This document shows, one piece after another, positions 8,577 through 17,730 of a stretch of DNA of 64,000 nt (within the stretch, counting starts at the first letter, position 1; each line of letters begins with the position of its first letter). The notes beneath the pieces are model-generated. The model worked only from the letters and a program-made list of their open reading frames with translations, searched no databases and had not been told where the DNA came from. Position numbers and translations under genes: made by a program. The stretch covers positions 1,054,001 to 1,118,000 of the forward strand of contig SDAL01000001.1 of assembly GCA_004153385.1 (NCBI GenBank), in the 5' to 3' direction. Origin of the DNA: Paracoccaceae bacterium. Its GTDB lineage: Bacteria > Pseudomonadota > Alphaproteobacteria > Rhodobacterales > Rhodobacteraceae.

Positions 8577-8960
8577 ATGCGCGAATATGTAAAGATCACA
8601 TCCGCTCTCGTCCTCGGCATTTTTGCAGGGGGCTGTCTCCCCTCTGCCGTTTTCTCCCAACCGGCCCCCGGCCCCGACGAGCAACGCGAATGCCGCCAGT
8701 TGCAAAGCGGTGCGACGTTTTGCCGTGAACCAAACGAAAACGGGCAAATGGGCAAATGGCTTTTACAAAGCGATCTGCCGCCGGAGTATGCCGTGGGCGA
8801 CGAGTTCCCGATATATCAATATTCGATGATCATGGATCTGCGCCGCTATGGCTTGGAGAAAGTCACGGGCAATTGGCGCTATTACAAAGTGGATAACGTA
8901 ATCTACAAGGTTAATCCCGATACACGCACAGTGATGGAAATTGTAAAACGCGCCCGTTGA
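8577..8960 (+). CDS. Small secreted protein, C-terminal module paralogous to its neighbour
   Basis: 127 residues with a signal peptide (residues 1-27, possibly lipoprotein-like around GGC). The C-terminal 40 residues (RYGLEK, then YYKVDNVIYKVNPDTRTVMEIV) align with the same module in the preceding protein, while the N-terminal halves differ. It starts 11 bases after the preceding stop with GGAG ahead, so the two form an operon. A terminator overlaps its stop codon. I do not recognise a function; an envelope location is likely. Confidence 0.7.
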   Translation: MREYVKITSALVLGIFAGGCLPSAVFSQPAPGPDEQRECRQLQSGATFCREPNENGQMGKWLLQSDLPPEYAVGDEFPIYQYSMIMDLRRYGLEKVTGNWRYYKVDNVIYKVNPDTRTVMEIVKRAR

Positions 8961-8974
8961 AGGGCGCGTTTTTT
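8946..8974. terminator. Terminator overlapping the stop codon, probably bidirectional
   Basis: A perfect 10-bp stem (8946-8955 with 8962-8971), a 6-base loop and a T run on the plus strand. The loop contains the TGA of the secreted-protein gene. On the minus strand the stem is followed by TTTTACAATT, so it can also end uvrA transcripts. Confidence 0.88.
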
Positions 8975-8997
8975 CAATTCCACCCTCAACGGGTCCT

Positions 8998-11853
8998 TCA
9001 CTCGGCCGCAACCTTGGTGGCCAGCATCGGCGCAAGATACTGGCCTGTATGGCTTTCGGAAACTTGCGCGACATCCTCAGGGGTGCCAATTGCCACAATC
9101 TCCCCGCCACCGTCACCACCTTCAGGACCGATGTCGATCAGCCAGTCAGCCGTTTTGATCACGTCGAGATTATGCTCGATCACAATAACCGTGTTACCTT
9201 GATCCACGAGAGAGTGCAGCACCTCCAGCAGTTTGCGCACATCCTCGAAATGCAGGCCTGTTGTCGGTTCGTCCAGAATATAAAGCGTGCGCCCCGTGGA
9301 CCGGCGGCTTAGCTCTTTGGACAGTTTGACACGCTGCGCCTCACCACCTGAAAGCGTTGTCGCCTGCTGGCCCACTTTCACATAGCCAAGCCCGACTTCC
9401 ATCAATGCGTCCATCTTCTCGCGGATCGAAGGCACCGCTTTGAAAAACGCTTGGCCTTCTTCAACCGTCATCTCAAGAACGTCTGATATGCTCTTGCCTT
9501 TGTGTTGAATTTCCAGGGTTTCGCGGTTGTAGCGCTTGCCGTGGCAAGTCTCGCATTCGACATAGACGTCGGGCAGAAAATGCATCTCGACCTTGATCAC
9601 GCCGTCGCCCTGACAGGCCTCGCACCGGCCGCCCTTGACGTTGAACGAAAACCGTCCCGGTTTATAGCCGCGCGCTTTCGCTTCAGGCAGGCCTGCAAAC
9701 CAGTCCCGGATCGGCGTGAAGGCCCCGGTATAGGTCGCGGGGTTGGATCGCGGCGTACGCCCGATCGGGCGCTGGTCGATATCAATGACCTTGTCGAGAT
9801 GCTCAAGCCCCTTGATTGTCTCACACGGTGCAGGCGTCTGGCGCGCGCCGTTCAGCCGCATCGAGGCGGTTTTGAACAATGTCTCGAGCGTGAGCGTGGA
9901 CTTACCACCGCCCGAGACACCCGTGACGCACACAAACTTGCCCAACGGAAAATCTGCCGTCACATCTTTCAGGTTGTTGCCACTGGCCTTTACCACGCTG
10001 ACCGCTTTGCCATTGCCTGCCCTGCGGGTCTGCGGCACCTCGATCTGGCGTTTGCCGGACAGATACTGACCGGTGATCGAGTTCTTGTTTTTCGCCAGCG
10101 CTTCCGGCGTGCCATGGGCCACGACCTCGCCCCCATGCACCCCCGCACCCGGACCGATATCAAAGACATAATCGGCATTGCGGATCGCATCCTCGTCATG
10201 CTCGACCACCAAAACCGAGTTGCCCTGATCGCGCAGATTTTTCAGCGTGGTCAAAAGCCGGTCGTTGTCGCGCTGGTGCAAGCCGATGGACGGCTCGTCC
10301 AAGACATACAGCACCCCTGTCAAGCCGGACCCGATCTGGCTTGCCAGCCTGATACGTTGGCTCTCACCGCCAGAAAGCGTGCCGGCGGCGCGGCTAAGGG
10401 TCAGATAATCCAAACCCACGTTGACCAAGAACCCCAGCCGCTCGCGGATTTCTTTCAAGATGACACGGGCGATCTCGTTCTTCTGGTGGCTCAGATGCTC
10501 TGGCGCATCCAAAATCCAGCGATGGGCATCCTTGATCGACATCTCGACCACTTGGCCGACATGCAGCCCCGCAATTTTGACGGCCAGTGCCTCCGGCTTC
10601 AAACGATAGCCGTTACACGCGCTGCAGGGGCGGTTGTTTTGATACCGCTCCAGTTCCTCACGCGACCAAGCGCTGTCGGTTTCGCGGAAACGACGCTCCA
10701 GATTGGGCACAACACCCTCGAAACTGCGCTCCACCTGATACACACGCCCACCTTCGTCGAACCGGAAGGCGATCTCTTCATCGCCAGAGCCGAACATCAG
10801 CAGCTCATGCACCTTTTTCGGCAGCTTTTTCCACGGCGTCTTGGCATCGAATTTATAGTGCTTGGCGAGTGCCTCAACAGTCTGGGTGATATAGGGGCTT
10901 TTGGTACGTGCCCAAGGTGCGATGGCGCCCGCCGCAACAGAGATGGAGCTGTCCGGCACAACCAGCCGCTCGTCAAAGAACAGCTCCACCCCGAGGCCGT
11001 CACATACAGGGCAAGCCCCGACGGGCGCGTTGAAAGAAAACAGCCGCGGCTCGATTTCGGGGATGGTGAACCCGCTGACCGGGCAGGCAAATTTCTCGCT
11101 GAAAGTGATGCGCTCTCCCTCGCCTTCACGCGGGGCGGTCTCTACCAGCGCAATACCATCCGCCAGATCAAGCGCGGTGCGGAAACTGTCGGCCAGACGT
11201 TGCTCCATGCCTTCGCGTACAACGATGCGGTCAACCACCACATCGATATTATGGCGGAATTTTTTGTCCAGCGTGGGCGGTTCTTCCAGTTCGTAAAAGG
11301 TTCCGTCAACCTTCACACGCTGGAACCCCTGCTTGCGCAGTTCCAGAAATTCCTTCCTGTATTCGCCTTTGCGGTCGCGCACGATCGGCGCCAGAAGATA
11401 GCCACGCGTGCCCTCCTCCATGGCCATCGTACGGTCAACCATATCCTGCACTTGCTGCGCCTCGATCGGCTTGCCGGTGGCGGGGCTGTAGGGCGTGCCT
11501 GCGCGCGCGAACAACAACCGCATATAGTCGTAGATTTCGGTCACTGTCCCCACGGTAGAGCGGGGGTTCTTCGAGGTCGTTTTCTGTTCGATCGAGATCG
11601 CAGGGCTAAGACCTGAGATATGATCAACATCAGGCTTGCCCATCATGTCCAGAAACTGCCGCGCATAAGCTGACAGACTCTCGACATAGCGGCGTTGCCC
11701 TTCGGCATAGATCGTATCAAAGGCCAGCGATGATTTGCCAGAACCCGAAAGCCCCGTAATCACCACAAACTGATCGCGCGGAATATCAAGATCCACGTTC
11801 TTCAAATTGTGTTCGCGCGCGCCGCGAATTTCGATTGTCTTCAATTCGGCCAT
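8998..11853 (-). CDS. uvrA: Excinuclease ABC subunit A
   Basis: The damage-recognition ATPase of nucleotide excision repair, about 951 residues as usual. Two ABC ATPase halves are visible: Walker [11 protein letters not shown] near residue 32 and [10 protein letters not shown] near 640. Two signature motifs ([16 protein letters not shown]) and zinc-finger cysteine pairs (CPVCDG, CSACNG, CEACQG, CETCHG) are also present. The start is taken as the ATG at 11853 ([17 protein letters not shown], the family N-terminus); an ATG 12 bases upstream is also possible. A match to the alphaproteobacterial LexA box lies about 65 bases upstream, so SOS induction is likely. Confidence 0.97.
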   Translation of the reverse strand: MAELKTIEIRGAREHNLKNVDLDIPRDQFVVITGLSGSGKSSLAFDTIYAEGQRRYVESLSAYARQFLDMMGKPDVDHISGLSPAISIEQKTTSKNPRSTVGTVTEIYDYMRLLFARAGTPYSPATGKPIEAQQVQDMVDRTMAMEEGTRGYLLAPIVRDRKGEYRKEFLELRKQGFQRVKVDGTFYELEEPPTLDKKFRHNIDVVVDRIVVREGMEQRLADSFRTALDLADGIALVETAPREGEGERITFSEKFACPVSGFTIPEIEPRLFSFNAPVGACPVCDGLGVELFFDERLVVPDSSISVAAGAIAPWARTKSPYITQTVEALAKHYKFDAKTPWKKLPKKVHELLMFGSGDEEIAFRFDEGGRVYQVERSFEGVVPNLERRFRETDSAWSREELERYQNNRPCSACNGYRLKPEALAVKIAGLHVGQVVEMSIKDAHRWILDAPEHLSHQKNEIARVILKEIRERLGFLVNVGLDYLTLSRAAGTLSGGESQRIRLASQIGSGLTGVLYVLDEPSIGLHQRDNDRLLTTLKNLRDQGNSVLVVEHDEDAIRNADYVFDIGPGAGVHGGEVVAHGTPEALAKNKNSITGQYLSGKRQIEVPQTRRAGNGKAVSVVKASGNNLKDVTADFPLGKFVCVTGVSGGGKSTLTLETLFKTASMRLNGARQTPAPCETIKGLEHLDKVIDIDQRPIGRTPRSNPATYTGAFTPIRDWFAGLPEAKARGYKPGRFSFNVKGGRCEACQGDGVIKVEMHFLPDVYVECETCHGKRYNRETLEIQHKGKSISDVLEMTVEEGQAFFKAVPSIREKMDALMEVGLGYVKVGQQATTLSGGEAQRVKLSKELSRRSTGRTLYILDEPTTGLHFEDVRKLLEVLHSLVDQGNTVIVIEHNLDVIKTADWLIDIGPEGGDGGGEIVAIGTPEDVAQVSESHTGQYLAPMLATKVAAE

Positions 11854-11917
11854 CGGGACCCCCATTTGCTTGCCCCATAGATAGGGGTGCTTTGGTGAGT
11901 CTCCAATCCCAAGATGC

Positions 11918-11932
11918 GAACAAAATATGAAC
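11918..11932 (-). promoter_or_regulatory. LexA (SOS) box of uvrA
   Basis: On the uvrA strand the sequence is GTTC-ATATTTT-GTTC, an exact match to the direct-repeat LexA operator of alphaproteobacteria (GTTC-N7-GTTC). It lies 65 bases upstream of the uvrA start, and uvrA is a usual SOS gene. Confidence 0.8.
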
Positions 11933-12150
11933 TAATGGTTATTACCGCTACGGAAAGTGGAAAAACCGTCGTATGGGGCAGATATACGCACCCGCAGCTG
12001 TCATGTGACATAGGCGGGATGCTGCAGGACGGGATCAATTTTCACCGCTCACGCCATCGCCCCCCTTGCAACACAGACGCAAAACAGCGCATCACAGTGT
12101 GAACAGGCGCAAATGTAGTTTACGCCCTAAAGCTGATAAAGGAGCATATC

Positions 12151-12516
12151 ATGTTCGGTTTTCTGCGCCGCTCGGGACGCGCCATCCCAGAGATTGAAGC
12201 CTCCGATGCGATTGAAATGAGCCGGACCGGATCGTTGGTCTTGATTGATGTGCGCGAAGATGGCGAAGTCAAGGAAACGGGGCGGGCCAAAGGCGCGTTG
12301 CATATCCCGCTGGGCGCGCTCAAGAAATACGCAGATCCCGAAAGCCCCCATCACCTGCACGAACTCGGGGCCGCCCCCGCGATTGCGGTTTATTGTGTGG
12401 TGGGCGGGCGTGCCGAAAATGCGGCTAAAATGCTGCGCCAGATGGGCTATGAAGAGGTTTATAACCTCGTCGGGCTAAAACAATGGCTCGCAGCCGGAGG
12501 CGAGCTGGAAGGTTAG
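12151..12516 (+). CDS. Single-domain rhodanese
   Basis: A 121-residue cytoplasmic sulfurtransferase-like protein. The rhodanese signatures are LVLIDVREDGE (residues 30-40), GALHIPLGAL, and the active-site loop CVVGGRAENAA with the persulfide cysteine at residue 82. The C-terminal VYNLVGLKQWLAAGG is typical. It stands alone between the uvrA promoter and a convergent MFS gene. Its sulfur donor and acceptor are unknown. Confidence 0.9.
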   Translation: MFGFLRRSGRAIPEIEASDAIEMSRTGSLVLIDVREDGEVKETGRAKGALHIPLGALKKYADPESPHHLHELGAAPAIAVYCVVGGRAENAAKMLRQMGYEEVYNLVGLKQWLAAGGELEG

Positions 12517-12540
12517 TCGCGACCGCATCTCACGCGCGGA

Positions 12541-12599
12541 GGGAGGGCAACGCCCCTCCCGACCGTTTTCTGCGCGGTTCGATGCCGCGCGGAAAACGG
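12541..12599. terminator. Two tandem hairpins between convergent genes
   Basis: The first pairs GGGAGGG (12541-12547) with CCCTCCC (12554-12560). The second pairs 12563-12577 with 12585-12599: 15 bp with one G-T pair and a 7-base loop. They separate the rhodanese gene (+) from an MFS gene (-). Neither has a good T-tract. Confidence 0.55.
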
Positions 12600-12654
12600 T
12601 TTCGCCCAACGATCACACCGGTTGCGCCGTCTTCAGGCAGATGGCCTGCGCCCC

Positions 12655-13812
12655 TCATGGCCGCCTGGCGGATTGAAACGAATGCATCGCGATCCCGCCT
12701 ATACACAGCGGAAGCACAAAATAGCTTATGCCGTGTGATCCATAGGCTTGGGTCACCAACAACAGCACGGGCGTGCCCAAAGTGGTCCCGATATTGCCAA
12801 GCTGCGCAATCGCTCCGGCCGCGCGGGCGCGATCTTGCGCCTCGGCATTCAGTTGTGGAATGGCCGCGAAACTTGCGCTTTGCACCAACCCCAGCGCCGC
12901 CGCCATCATCAACGCCGCCGCAATCCCCCATAAGCCTGTTGCGAAAAACCACAAAACGGCCCCCGTTGCCGCGATGGCAAATCCCAACTGGACCACACGC
13001 ACGGCCGCCATCACACGCATCAGCTGCACACCGATCCCCATGGACGCCGCAATAGAAAAAAGCGGCATGGCAGATGCAACGAAAGCTCGGTGTCCGGAGG
13101 GTATCTGCGCCGGCACAAGCGTCATGATCGCCACGAAAATAAAAGTGTAGAAAATGAAACCTGTCGCAGGCGCCGCCGTGTAGGGCGACGCATAGATCGC
13201 GACATGATCGCGCAGCAGCTGCACAAACCCCACCCGACCGCTGGCCCGTAAGGTCTGGCCCACCGGCAATACTTTCCACAGCAGCCCCCCCGCCAGCAGG
13301 CAGGCCCCTGCATGGCATTGCCACAAAAGCGCGACGCCGTGCTGATACACCAACGGCAAGCCCAACAACGCGATCACAGTGAACGCCACCGCAAAAAAGC
13401 TGGACCAAAGCGTCATGCCAGCGGCCTGATCTTTGGGCGCACAATTGGCCGCAATCAGCACCGGCCCCACCACGACAATCGCCAGATGGCACAGTCCCTC
13501 CGCCACGCGCGTAGCCAACATCCATCCCAACGGCAGGCCTACAGACTGAACCAGCGATAATACTCCGGCGACCAAAAGCGCCGTGACGATGGTGCGTCGC
13601 GGCCCCAGACGCGCCACAAACAATCCCGCGGTAGAGCCGAACAGGATCCCCATGAACCCGACAATGGACACCATCAACCCCAAGCCCGCGCCGGCATCGG
13701 GCCAGAGCGGCTTAAGCTCTTCGAAAACCAGTCCGATCTTGGCGAATTGCGCCGCACCACACAGACCCGCAAACCATAGGGCAAACACCGCTCCCCATCT
13801 CGTTGTCATCAT
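12655..13812 (-). CDS. MFS transporter
   Basis: A 385-residue inner-membrane protein with about 12 hydrophobic helices and the MFS loop motif between helices 2 and 3 (GLFVARLGPRRTIV). It resembles the cyanate/nitroimidazole-type MFS group, but no substrate can be assigned. GGGGGG precedes the ATG pair at 13812/13809. The tail-to-tail rhodanese gene and the downstream hairpins give no functional hint. Confidence 0.82.
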   Translation of the reverse strand: MMTTRWGAVFALWFAGLCGAAQFAKIGLVFEELKPLWPDAGAGLGLMVSIVGFMGILFGSTAGLFVARLGPRRTIVTALLVAGVLSLVQSVGLPLGWMLATRVAEGLCHLAIVVVGPVLIAANCAPKDQAAGMTLWSSFFAVAFTVIALLGLPLVYQHGVALLWQCHAGACLLAGGLLWKVLPVGQTLRASGRVGFVQLLRDHVAIYASPYTAAPATGFIFYTFIFVAIMTLVPAQIPSGHRAFVASAMPLFSIAASMGIGVQLMRVMAAVRVVQLGFAIAATGAVLWFFATGLWGIAAALMMAAALGLVQSASFAAIPQLNAEAQDRARAAGAIAQLGNIGTTLGTPVLLLVTQAYGSHGISYFVLPLCIGGIAMHSFQSARRP

Positions 13813-13960
13813 CCGGCCCCCCATATGCATCACAGCGTCGAGCTACAGTTTTCTCAGCGGATAGCAAGCAGGCTTATCATCTAGAGGATGCGCGATATGC
13901 CTTTGTCTATGTGCGCATTTACAAAGCCGCAGTGGTCTTGGGCCTTGGGTGTTGCGGATA

Positions 13961-13998
13961 TGAACAATCCCGGCGCCTCGCAGCACCGGGATTGTTCA
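13961..13998. terminator. Long perfect inverted repeat downstream of lpdA
   Basis: 13-bp perfect arms (13961-13973 and 13986-13998) around a 12-base loop, 38 bases past the lpdA stop on its transcript strand. There is no strong T run. It probably acts as a terminator or 3'-end stabiliser. Confidence 0.6.
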
Positions 13999-14035
13999 TC
14001 TTTGTGGGTCGCAAATTCTATCGATTGCGGCCCGT

Positions 14036-15430
14036 TTAGTAGTGGATCGCACGCCCGTAGGCATCCAGAACAGACTCATGCATCATTTCCGACAAGGTCG
14101 GATGTGGGAATACGGTGTTCATCAGATCTTCTTCGGTTGTTTCCAACTGACGGCCCACGACATAGCCTTGGATCAACTCGGTCACCTCGGCCCCGATCAT
14201 ATGCGCCCCGAGCAACTCGCCTGTTTTGGCGTCGAACACGGTCTTCACAAAGCCTTCCGGCTCGCCCAATGCAATCGCCTTGCCATTGCCCATGAAGGGG
14301 AAACGACCGACCTTGACCTCGAACCCTGCCTCTTTGGCCTTGGCTTCGGTCATGCCGACAGACGCCACCTGCGGATGGCAATACGTGCAGCCCGCGATTG
14401 ATCCCGGCTTGATCGGGTGGGCGTGTTGCCCGGCGATGAGTTCGGCCACCATAACACCTTCATGGCTGGCTTTATGTGCAAGCCAAGGCGCGCCTGCGAT
14501 ATCGCCGATGGCATACAGCCCATCCACACCGGTGCGGCAATATTCATCGACCACAACATGGGTCCGGTCAACGGTCACGCCCAATGCCTCAAGACCAAGG
14601 CCTTCGGTATTGCCAACGATGCCAACTGCCGAAATCACCGTGTCGACTTCCAGCGTTTCGGATTTCCCACCGGCTTCAAGCGTCGCGATCACTTTGTCGG
14701 ATTTACGATCAAGCTTGGTGACAGTGGTCTTTTCGCGGATCGTCATGCCCTGCTTTTCGAACTGCTTCTTGGCGAATTTGGAGACTTCCTCATCCTCCAC
14801 CGGCAGCACGCGGTCCATCACCTCGACCACGGTCGTCTCCGCGCCCAGTGTGTTGAAGAAGCTTGCAAATTCGATACCGATCGCACCTGAGCCGATCACC
14901 AGCAGTTTTTTGGGCTTGTGCGGCGGCTGCAGTGCGTGGCGGTAGGACCAGACGCGCTCTCCATCGGCCTCTAGACCCGGCAGATTGCGTGCACGTGCAC
15001 CCGTTGCCAGCACGATGTTTTTTGCGGTCAGCTCTTCGCTGCCCTTTTCGGTTTTCACCGTGACCTTGCCCTTGGACGGGATTGTGGCCTCGCCCATAAT
15101 CACGGTCACTTTGTTTTTCTTGAGCAGATGCGCGACGCCGGAGGTCAGTTGCTTTGCCACCCCGCGCGAGCGCTTGACCACGGCATCCATGTCGTAGCCG
15201 ATCTTATCTGCCGAAAGGCCGAAGTCTTTCGCCCGCTCCATGAGGTGGTAGACCTCTGCGGAACGTAACAACGCCTTTGTCGGGATACATCCCCAATTGA
15301 GGCAAATGCCCCCGAGATGCTCGCGTTCGATAACAGCGACATTCAACCCCAGCTGAGCGCCACGGATGGCGGCGACATAGCCCCCGGGACCGGCACCGAT
15401 GACAATCATGTCGAAGCTTTTGGCGGCCAT
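14036..15430 (-). CDS. lpdA: Dihydrolipoyl dehydrogenase (E3)
   Basis: The flavoprotein that reoxidises dihydrolipoamide in 2-oxoacid dehydrogenase complexes. It is 464 residues. FAD-binding GAGPGGYVAA is at 12-21, the redox-active disulfide is C43/C48 in GGICLNWGCIPTK, NAD-binding GSGAIGIEFA is near 180, and the C-terminal HPHPTLSE carries the catalytic His-Glu pair. The sequence looks like the pyruvate dehydrogenase-type E3 of alphaproteobacteria. The pyruvate dehydrogenase genes are not adjacent here; what follows is a perfect inverted repeat and an MFS gene. Confidence 0.95.
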   Translation of the reverse strand: MAAKSFDMIVIGAGPGGYVAAIRGAQLGLNVAVIEREHLGGICLNWGCIPTKALLRSAEVYHLMERAKDFGLSADKIGYDMDAVVKRSRGVAKQLTSGVAHLLKKNKVTVIMGEATIPSKGKVTVKTEKGSEELTAKNIVLATGARARNLPGLEADGERVWSYRHALQPPHKPKKLLVIGSGAIGIEFASFFNTLGAETTVVEVMDRVLPVEDEEVSKFAKKQFEKQGMTIREKTTVTKLDRKSDKVIATLEAGGKSETLEVDTVISAVGIVGNTEGLGLEALGVTVDRTHVVVDEYCRTGVDGLYAIGDIAGAPWLAHKASHEGVMVAELIAGQHAHPIKPGSIAGCTYCHPQVASVGMTEAKAKEAGFEVKVGRFPFMGNGKAIALGEPEGFVKTVFDAKTGELLGAHMIGAEVTELIQGYVVGRQLETTEEDLMNTVFPHPTLSEMMHESVLDAYGRAIHY

Positions 15431-15474
15431 GCGTATTCCTCCGTCTGAAAACTAGTTTGGTGGTAAACTATTTT

Positions 15475-16107
15475 TCACACCGCTTCAACGGCAGAGGTGG
15501 GTCCGGCCATCAAACCACGAGATTGCTGCAAACGACAAAGTTCCGCCTCTTTTTCTGCCAGACAGGCCTGCATATAGCCGCCCTGCCATAAAAATGCGGT
15601 CTCTTCTGCGGTATTACTTCGCCCTGCGATCCCGTTGCGCCATGGAAACCGTCCGAATTGCGCGATGACCTTGGAGCGCGCACGGGCCTCTGGCATCGCG
15701 CCTTGCGGCAGGCGATGTGCCACCAGCTCCAGCCCCTCCGATTGCACCGAGGCTTCCTCGCTATGTAAAAGCGGCCGGTAGAAAAACTGACGCAGCGGCG
15801 CATCGATCTGCAGATCCTGTCCGCTGGCAATTGCATGGCGCGCGACTATGCATGCCTGCGCATCACTGACCCACGCATCTGCGGTATCGCGAAACATGTG
15901 GCGGGGAAACTGATCAAGCACGATCAGCAGTGCAAGTGTTCCCGTCGGCGTCTCGGTCCAGCTGTCCAGCGTGCCGACCCGCGCCTTTTGCCACAGGCGC
16001 GCAAACCTTCGGCGTATTTCCAGATCCAGTTCAGGATCGCTTTCAAACCAACGTTCCGGCCCGGCAATATCGCGCCAGAACGTCACTACATTCGTCACCT
16101 GCTGCAT
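15475..16107 (-). CDS. DUF924 family protein
   Basis: About 210 residues. DUF924 motifs are visible: VVTFWRDIAGPERWF at the N-terminus, LALLIVLDQFPRHMFRDTADAW in the middle, and FFYRPLLHSEE. The family is helical (TPR-like) and of unknown function. The ATG at 16107 puts the protein start where relatives start; an ATG at 16161 would add 18 residues and has no clear ribosome-binding site. It lies just upstream of lpdA on the same strand (44 bases), so the two may be cotranscribed. Confidence 0.82.
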   Translation of the reverse strand: MQQVTNVVTFWRDIAGPERWFESDPELDLEIRRRFARLWQKARVGTLDSWTETPTGTLALLIVLDQFPRHMFRDTADAWVSDAQACIVARHAIASGQDLQIDAPLRQFFYRPLLHSEEASVQSEGLELVAHRLPQGAMPEARARSKVIAQFGRFPWRNGIAGRSNTAEETAFLWQGGYMQACLAEKEAELCRLQQSRGLMAGPTSAVEAV

Positions 16108-16219
16108 GGCCTGCGCCTTTCCTCCAGAGCGAACAGGCTCAAGCTGACATGTTTCAGTCATATTTCAAGGCACATTGTCTGCCCGCACGCCTTAGTGACA
16201 TGCGGGCCAAGGGTACGCG

Positions 16220-17614
16220 TTATGTCTGATCGGATGAGGTGCCGGATTTCTTGGCATCTGCATCATTATCAGACGCATTTTCAGGATCCGCGGCCTCTGG
16301 CTCGTCGGCCATGGCAGGATGCCACATACCCGATGCTGCTTCGACGGCGCGCACCGATTCTGCGTCGGCCTCGGCTTCGTCGGGATTGTCGGTCACGGCA
16401 TCCAGCGCATATTCAACCGCAAAGGCAGTGGCTGTGGGCGAAACCACGGCATAGCCGCTTGTATCGCCAATCGACATCGCGGCGCGACGTGTCATCCGGT
16501 AGCCAGCGTAACAGGCCAGTGCAAGGCTCAGGCCCGCGATGAACATGAAGAACGCAGGCGGCCCATAGGATGTGATCAGCCACCCCAGAATAAGCGGACC
16601 CGCACTGGAACCCACACCATTGATAAACAACAATCCCGCCGATGCACCCGCCATATCCGAGTAATCCAGAAAATCGTTCGTATAGGCCAGAAGCAGCGAA
16701 TAAAGCGGATTGGCCATCCCCCCCACAATCGCGGCCACGATACACAGCACCCAGAACGGCGGCGTCGTCAGGAAGGTCGCGAATGTGACAATCGCCATAA
16801 ACAGGGCCATGATCGCGATCATCTTGCGTCGGTCCAGACGGTCAGACAGCCATCCGATAGGATATTGGGTCACAAGACCGCCCACATAGGTGACAGACAC
16901 AAACAACGAGATCTGCACAACGCTCAGGCCGGCCTGCGTGCCCCACACCGAACTCATCCCGAACAGGGCCGAAAGGACCGCCCCGATCAGAAAAATCCCT
17001 ACACAGCCCAGCGGCGAGGTTTCCCACAATCGCCGGAATTCCATCCTGCGGTTTGTTTCGAACCTTGGTGCCTTGCCGACGGTTAGCAAAATCGGCGTGA
17101 ACGACAGCGAAACGAGGATCGAGGGGATCACGAACAACAGATAGCCCGAGGGATCACCGGTGTTGAGCAGAAGCTGCGCGCCCACGATGCCCATCGACTG
17201 AACGATCATATAGGCGGCCATGGACTGACCACGGTTTTCGTTGGTCGCATTCGCGTTCAGCCAGCTTTCGGCCGTGATATACACACCGCAAAACGAAAAC
17301 CCGATGGCCATGCGCATAGCGGTCCATGCCACCCAGTTGGGCGCGGTCGCATAGGCGATCAGCAGCGCGGAGATCAAAGACCCCAAGGCCGCAAACACTC
17401 GTACGTGCCCCACGCCCTGAATAAGTTTGGGCACAAGAAACGACCCGAACAGGAATCCCGTAAAATAAGCCGACATAACGATCGACATCTGGAACGTTCC
17501 GATGCCCTCGATTTCGCCGCGAATACCCAAAAGCGTGCCCTGCATGCCGTTGCCGACCATCAGAAGCATAATACCAAGCAACAATGCCCAGCTGTCTTTG
17601 ACCGCAGTGATCAT
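16220..17614 (-). CDS. MFS transporter with long acidic C-terminal tail
   Basis: 464 residues. The first 390 form a 12-helix MFS permease with the loop motif PIGWLSDRLDRRKMI in mid-protein and ITAESWLN, typical of the YcaD/Bcr-like efflux group. The last 70 residues are hydrophilic and rich in Asp, Glu and Ala, predicted disordered and cytoplasmic, which is unusual for the family. AAGAGGG precedes ATG 17614. The substrate is unknown. Confidence 0.83.
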   Translation of the reverse strand: MITAVKDSWALLLGIMLLMVGNGMQGTLLGIRGEIEGIGTFQMSIVMSAYFTGFLFGSFLVPKLIQGVGHVRVFAALGSLISALLIAYATAPNWVAWTAMRMAIGFSFCGVYITAESWLNANATNENRGQSMAAYMIVQSMGIVGAQLLLNTGDPSGYLLFVIPSILVSLSFTPILLTVGKAPRFETNRRMEFRRLWETSPLGCVGIFLIGAVLSALFGMSSVWGTQAGLSVVQISLFVSVTYVGGLVTQYPIGWLSDRLDRRKMIAIMALFMAIVTFATFLTTPPFWVLCIVAAIVGGMANPLYSLLLAYTNDFLDYSDMAGASAGLLFINGVGSSAGPLILGWLITSYGPPAFFMFIAGLSLALACYAGYRMTRRAAMSIGDTSGYAVVSPTATAFAVEYALDAVTDNPDEAEADAESVRAVEAASGMWHPAMADEPEAADPENASDNDADAKKSGTSSDQT

Positions 17615-17730
17615 ATCTGCCCTCTTGCGTCATCAGTTGTGCGACTGCCCGAAGGGACAGAATCATTCTCTGCAAAGACGCCCTGCTAGGCCTGGCTCAA
17701 AGCTCTGTCCAGCCTGAAAATGCGTCGCAT

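Noticed and set aside
9502-11616. A 704-codon open frame antisense to uvrA
   Set aside because: Fully inside uvrA, no recognisable domain; an artefact of stop-poor antisense frames in high-GC DNA.
11914-12102. 62-codon frame divergent from uvrA, in the place where ssb often lies
   Set aside because: Its start overlaps the LexA box, there is no ribosome-binding site and no resemblance to SSB.
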